Assembly (NCBI GenBank): GCA_016709845.1
Contig: JADJMA010000002.1
Coordinates: 436,679 to 500,678, forward strand
DNA from: Flammeovirgaceae bacterium
GTDB lineage: Bacteria > Bacteroidota > Bacteroidia > Cytophagales > Cyclobacteriaceae
DNA length: 64,000 nt
Direction: 5' to 3'
Positions 59,699 to 64,000 of this stretch are shown piece after piece. Every line of letters begins with the position of its first letter. The first letter of the stretch is position 1. The notes under the pieces were generated by a model. It ran no database searches and was not told the DNA's origin. It was given only the letters and a program-made list of their open reading frames with translations. The translations under genes and the position numbers were made by a program.

Positions 59699-60062
59699 TA
59701 TAAAGTAGTTTTAATTTTTATGCTGCCGTTTATCCCTTTCATATGTTCTCCCTTACCGTGATGTTGTGCTTTTCTAACCTGGAGGCCTCCTCATTTTCGG
59801 GCTCCTGATTCGGTCAAATCTATTAAAAAGAATTCATTTAGATGAATTAATGTCTCCCTGGAAAATAAAACATTGCCGATGATGAGATTGGTCCACCATA
59901 TTATTAAATAGTTATGTGTAACAGCAAAGAAGCCGAAAATGAAATATTTTTTAGTAGATTGATGTATAGACAAAGCCCTATAGCATGCAGGGCGGAGCTA
60001 ACATGAAAAGCACGGCATAAATCAACATCGTTAGTGACATTTCTCATTGTAAACTTTCTCAT
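59699..60062. other. Long intergenic region, no gene seen
   Basis: About 360 nt. It is AT-rich, with one antisense open frame of 60 codons (59791-59973) that has no homology I recognise and no good start context. I see no tRNA, repeat or strong hairpin in it. It holds the promoters of the glycogen cluster and the end of the membrane-protein unit. Confidence 0.4.
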
Positions 60063-61574
60063 TTGATCAAATTAAGACGATTAAAGGAGCAGTGTAGGAG
60101 AAAAACTAAAAACAAAATCTATGTCTACTACCAGATCAATTCTCGCGTACTGCTCACGAAGCTTTCCAGCGATCTTGGTCGCAAGGCAGCATTGGATGAT
60201 ATTGATGATAAAGAGCTGCAACGATTTGCCGACTTAGGCTTTGAATGGATTTGGATGCTAAGCGTCTGGACTACCGGTGGAAAAGGAAGAAGCGTTTCGT
60301 TAACCAATCCGCAATGGCATAAAGAATTTCAAGAAACGATTTCGATTTGAAAAAGGAAGACATCGGAGGATCGGGGTTTGCCATTGCAGACTACACTGTG
60401 AGCAAGGAGCTGGGTGGAGAGGAAGTATTGGCCCGACTTCGATCAAGACTTAAGAAGTTTGGCTTAAAACTCATGTTGGACTTCGTTCCTAATCATATGG
60501 GACCTGACCATCCCTGGGTTCAATCTCATCCTGAATATTTTGTATCCGGAACGGAAGAAGGTCTTCAGCATCAGCCACAAAATTATACACGTGTGAAATT
60601 GTCGCAGGGCGAACGCATACTGGCGTATGGTCGTGATCCATACTTGATGGCTGGCCCGATACGTATCAACTGATTACAGCAACCCGCAAAACCGTTCAGC
60701 GATGAAAGCAGGAATTGCTGCGCATTGCAGGTCAGTGCGATGGCGTGCGTTGAGATATGGCCATGCTTGGATTGCCCGACATTCGAACGCACATGGGGCA
60801 GAAAGGCTCGCGTTTTGGCCAGACATTACCAGAGGTTCGTGAAAACATCCGGGTTTTTGTTTCATGGCTGAAGTGTATTGGGACAAGGAGGGAATGCAAC
60901 AACAGGGCTTTTGATTATGCTTATGACAAGCGTCTCTATGATCGTTTACACGAAGGTTTTGCAAAACCCGTACGCGAACATTTTCTTGCAGAACTTGTTA
61001 TCAAAACAAGCTCGCCCGATTTCGGAAAATCATGATGAGCCCCGGTAGCAAAAGCATTCGATCAACAATCGGCAGCACGAAGCCGCCGCTGTGTTACCAT
61101 TCTTATCACCTGGTTCTACGGGTTTTTCATCAGGGTCAATTGGAAGGCAAGCTATCGCATCTCATCCATTTAATACGCGGCCCGAAAGAAACTGTCAATA
61201 AAATATTCAAAGCTTTTATTCAAGACTTTACAAGCATTGAAAACCCAATCTTCCATAACGGATCCTGGCAGTTACTAAAACCGCCGCGCAACGTGGGAAG
61301 GAGATAGCAATATGGGATTCGTTCATCACATTTTACTGGCAGGACGAGAGTGGAACAAGGTGATGGGTTACCGTGAACTATGCATCACATGCCAGTCAAT
61401 GTTTTGTTGAAATTCCGTTTACTCCACTCAGGAAGCCCCTCCATTCGGTTTGCGGACTTGATGAGCAGCGAAGAAGGCGACCGTGATGGAACTGATCTTG
61501 TTATACGCGGGCTTTATCTGATCTCCCACCGTGGGGCTACCATATTTTTAAAAATGAAAGTTGTAAGAGAATAG
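60063..61574 (+). CDS. GH13 alpha-amylase-family enzyme, heavily frameshifted
   Basis: Fragments in all three frames line up as one protein of about 500 residues. They are YYQINSRVLLTKLSS and DLGFEWIWMLSVWTTGG, then LKLMLDFVPNHMGPDHPW, FDYAYDKRLYDRLHEGFA, GPKETVNK, IENPIFHNGSWQLLKP and a last LPPWGYHIFK. All three catalytic acids can be found when frames are combined: Asp after CDGVR (60754), Glu in FMAEVYWD and Asp in ENHDEPR. The first is preceded by a TGA at 60751-60753 where a Cys codon is expected. At least seven frame breaks. Family role: hydrolysis or transfer on alpha-1,4 glucans; first gene of the cluster. Confidence 0.75.
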
Positions 61575-61716
61575 TTTTAAAGATTCAAACAAAAGAGGTG
61601 CATTTGTCAGGTACGAAATCTAATTTTATTAGCAGTCAGCCTTTCACCTTCATTGAATTTGATAAACACATATCCGTCTGTTTTGTTGTCCTTGTATCTG
61701 AGTTGTTGTTTTATAT

Positions 61717-63016
61717 ATGAAGAACGTACTATGCTCGAAGTGGGAATTTCCACCACTCTTTTTAGTGGAGGCCTATGCTGCAACTTATGGTCTTGTAAAG
61801 CATTGAGTCCGAAGACTAACATTCGCCCCATTATTCCAAAGGCTTCATCGTCAACCGATATTGGTAATGTCAATGTTATAGGTCTCAATCAACTCTCACT
61901 GAAAGAGATCGATCTTGAACGAATTCAGTTTAACCTTTCATCGTTGAACACCGAAGTGCATCAACTGCCACTCACTATCAGTCCGTATCATTATACCAAT
62001 CAATGGATTGAAACTCGCGAACGTAATTCATCCGATACCTTTGATGCGTTAGCAACACATCAGAAAAGCATCGATCAGATCCATTCTATTTTTTCCGGCA
62101 ACGAAGCGTATGGACCGGACATCATGTACAAAGTGTATTTGTTTTCGAAGTTATCAGAAGAGATTGCGGCCGATGGAAAGTTTGATGTAATCCACGCGCA
62201 TGATTGGGTAACGTATCCGCCGGAGCAAACATCAAAAAACAGAAGAGGAAAACCTCTTGGAGCTGCATATGCACGCACTTGAAACAGATCGCGTTGGCGA
62301 ATAAGCACGCAATGAAATTTATAATATCGAAAAAAATGCCATGGAGGCTGCTGATAGAATAATAGCGGTGAGTCAATATACCCGCCAACAAATTATTCAG
62401 CATTATCAAATTAACGCTGATAAAATTGATGTGGTCCACAATGGAATTGATCCAGTTGAATTTGCTCGCAAGGAGCATAAAACTAATGATAAACTCGTGT
62501 TTTCTGGGAAGAATCACCCATCAAAAGGCTCCTGACCATTCGGTTCGAAACAGCAGAGAAGTTAGCGCGTTTACCCTCGCGCAAAATTCTTTGGCGGCAG
62601 GAGTGGGCGATCAGTTATGCATTACTAGCTGGAAACATCCGCCTATAAAAAACTAGGTCGTCATTTTATTTTTGCAGGCTTCCTCCCCAAAGCAAAAGTG
62701 GATGAATTACTAGCCTTGGCCGATGTTTACTTTATGCCTTCCGTATCGAACCCTTGGGCTCACAGTCTTGAAGCTGCTCAACATTTTGTGCCGAGGGTAT
62801 CTCTTCGCAGTCGGGTGCATGCGAAGCGGAAAGTTATCGCTTCAAGCTGATCATTGGGACACCGACAAATACGCAAACTATATTTACGCCTTGCTTCGAT
62901 ACAACGTACTACATCAAAATCTCTCACAGGAGGCCCATAACGAGCTAAAAGGAATTACATGGCAACATGCTGCCGATAAAGTATGTGAAATTTATAATCA
63001 GGTATCTTATAATTAA
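61717..63016 (+). CDS. Glycosyltransferase, glycogen-synthase-like, heavily frameshifted
   Basis: The start ATG 61717 gives MKNVL and WEFPP, the beginning of glycogen/starch-synthase-like GT4/GT5 enzymes. Later fragments: SGGL, KFDVIHAHDWVTYP, AADRIIAVSQYTRQQI, IDVVHNGIDPVEFA, HFIFAGFLPKAKVDELLALADVYFMPS with PLGSQSLEAAQ in other frames. The C-terminal Rossmann pattern with an E-x7-E-like region is expected there. About 430 codons. At least six frame breaks. It likely builds glucan from a nucleotide sugar. It stands between GH13 and GH57 genes, the usual glycogen cluster of Bacteroidota. Confidence 0.75.
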
Positions 63017-63024
63017 AAGAACTA

Positions 63025-64000
63025 ATGCCCTCCGTTTGTTTTTATTTCCAAGTACATCAGCCCTTTCGTCTAAAGCCTTATGATTGTTTTAAGATTGGGA
63101 ACGATCATGACTATGAAGATGTAGCCAAGAACAGGGAAATACTTGATCGTGTTTCAAAGAAATGTTATCTGCCCGCTAACCAAACGATGTTAGACCTGAT
63201 CGACAAACATCAGGTGATTTTAAAATCTGCATACCTGCCGAGCGGCGTGTTAATGGAGCAACTGAATTGTATCGCCCCGATGTGCCGAAATCTTCAGGCG
63301 CCGGCAAGACGGGATGCGTTGAGTTCTTGTCGGAAACCTATCATCACTCGTTGAGCCACTTCTATCCGAAAGAAGAATTTATCAGGCAGATTGATTTTTC
63401 GCATAAAGTCAAAATCAAAAACCTTCCTAATCAACGCCAACGGTTTTCGAGAAACACGGAGCTCATTTGGAGTATAATGAGATAGCCAACTACATTGCTG
63501 ATCTGGGTAAAAAGGAATTATCTGTGAAGGATTAGATCACGCCTCGGCTTTGCAGTCCGAATTTTGTTTATCATCCTCCGGCAACGAGAAGATAAAACGT
63601 TCTCTATTAAAGAATTGTAAACTCTGACGATATCGCTCTTCGTTTTTTCCACGTGTAACCAGGTGGAGGAGGGCCACTAACGGCACCTAAGCTTGCTCTG
63701 TAGTGGGTACACCAGGCAGAGACAATGGTGAAACCATTAATCTCTTTATGGATTACGAAACGTTTGGTGAACATCAATGGCCTGGAAACGGATCTTTGAA
63801 TTTCTTGAACACATGCCGGGCGAAATTATTGCACATCCTGATCTTTAATTTTAAACATCCGCAAGTAATTCAATCGTACAAAGTAAGAGACGAATATGAT
63901 GTATGGCCTCGCCAAGTCCATGGGCCGATTCGAGCGCGACCTTCCTCAGCAATATTAGGAATAGTTTACAGAACGATGCGATGGAGCGCATTTATGAATT
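63025..64000 (+). CDS. GH57-family alpha-amylase, frameshifted, runs off the window
   Basis: Starts ATG 63025, 8 nt after the glycosyltransferase stop, with MPSVCFYFQVHQPFRLKPYD, the H-Q-P motif that opens GH57 enzymes. It goes on with LPANQTMLDLID, GVLMEQL, FLSETYHHSLSHFYPKEEF, then NEIANYIADLG (another frame) and FMDYETFGEHQWP, the GH57 region 4-like sequence. At least six frame breaks in 1 kb. The end is cut by the window edge. GH57 amylases act on glycogen or maltodextrin in the cytoplasm. Confidence 0.8.

Noticed and set aside
59791..59973. 60-codon minus-strand frame in the gap before the glycogen cluster
   Set aside because: AT-rich, no start context and no recognisable pattern, in a region of poor sequence quality.
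1..64000. CRISPR arrays, tRNA or rRNA genes, prophage or integrative element
   Set aside because: I looked for regular repeat-spacer patterns, cloverleaf and rRNA-like stretches and phage or integrase proteins and found none.

Overview
The window looks like chromosomal DNA of a Bacteroidota bacterium, most likely order Cytophagales. The signs are signal peptides ending in FAQ/VAQ, several MacB/FtsX-type permeases paired with PadR regulators, secreted M20 and S9 peptidases, a quinone-dependent malate dehydrogenase, many small beta-barrel and YceI proteins, and a fadN-fadA-fadE operon under a MarR regulator. I see no rRNA, tRNA, CRISPR array, integrase or transposase. Many genes carry single-base frameshifts, often at homopolymers, with conserved protein sequence on both sides. 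The density rises sharply after about 54 kb and is extreme after 60 kb. I read most of these as uncorrected indels of a draft long-read assembly, so the entries give the reconstructed full gene span and say where the frame breaks.

Layout. 1-10 kb: end of a thioredoxin-like protein, then secreted S9 and M20 peptidases, a large BNR/sortilin-like repeat protein, a small lipoprotein and two overlapping membrane proteins. 10-15 kb: a minus-strand amino-acid/amide catabolic run (M20D amidohydrolase, threonine-dehydratase-like enzyme, ornithine-cyclodeaminase-like enzyme, second M20D). 15-20 kb: Rieske ferredoxin, hypotheticals, PadR plus ABC permease. 20-25 kb: a sugar catabolism operon of a huge ThuA/PQQ-dehydrogenase-like/HEAT/blue-copper fusion, a TIM-barrel epimerase and a Gfo/Idh/MocA oxidoreductase. 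25-32 kb: fatty-acid beta-oxidation operon marR-fadN-fadA-fadE. Its two inner intergenic gaps are filled by related inverted-repeat elements, one of which carries a four-helix-bundle (S23/IVP) gene. 32-36 kb: YceI proteins, a porin-like protein and a site-2 protease. 36-46 kb: a complete [NiFe]-hydrogenase locus, with hypA-B-F-C-D-E on the minus strand and divergent small subunit, large subunit, cytochrome b and maturation protease on the plus strand. 46-59 kb: a helix-hairpin-helix membrane protein, a PAS protein, a second PadR-permease pair, another permease, a beta-barrel protein, an M20 peptidase, malate:quinone oxidoreductase and an outer-membrane surface-antigen-like protein. 60-64 kb: a glycogen/maltodextrin cluster (GH13, glycosyltransferase, GH57) in badly broken frames.

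How it fits together: this is a heterotrophic aerobe that degrades peptides, sugars and fatty acids and may also gain electrons from H2. The small subunit has the two extra cysteines of an oxygen-tolerant uptake hydrogenase, and a membrane cytochrome b would pass electrons to quinone. A striking exception is hypB, which has lost in frame the segment that should hold the GTPase P-loop. The most interesting candidate for something little described is the pair of TIR-bounded elements in the fad operon: a 454-bp element with the S23-family gene and a 99-bp empty relative, each ending a few bases before the next start codon.
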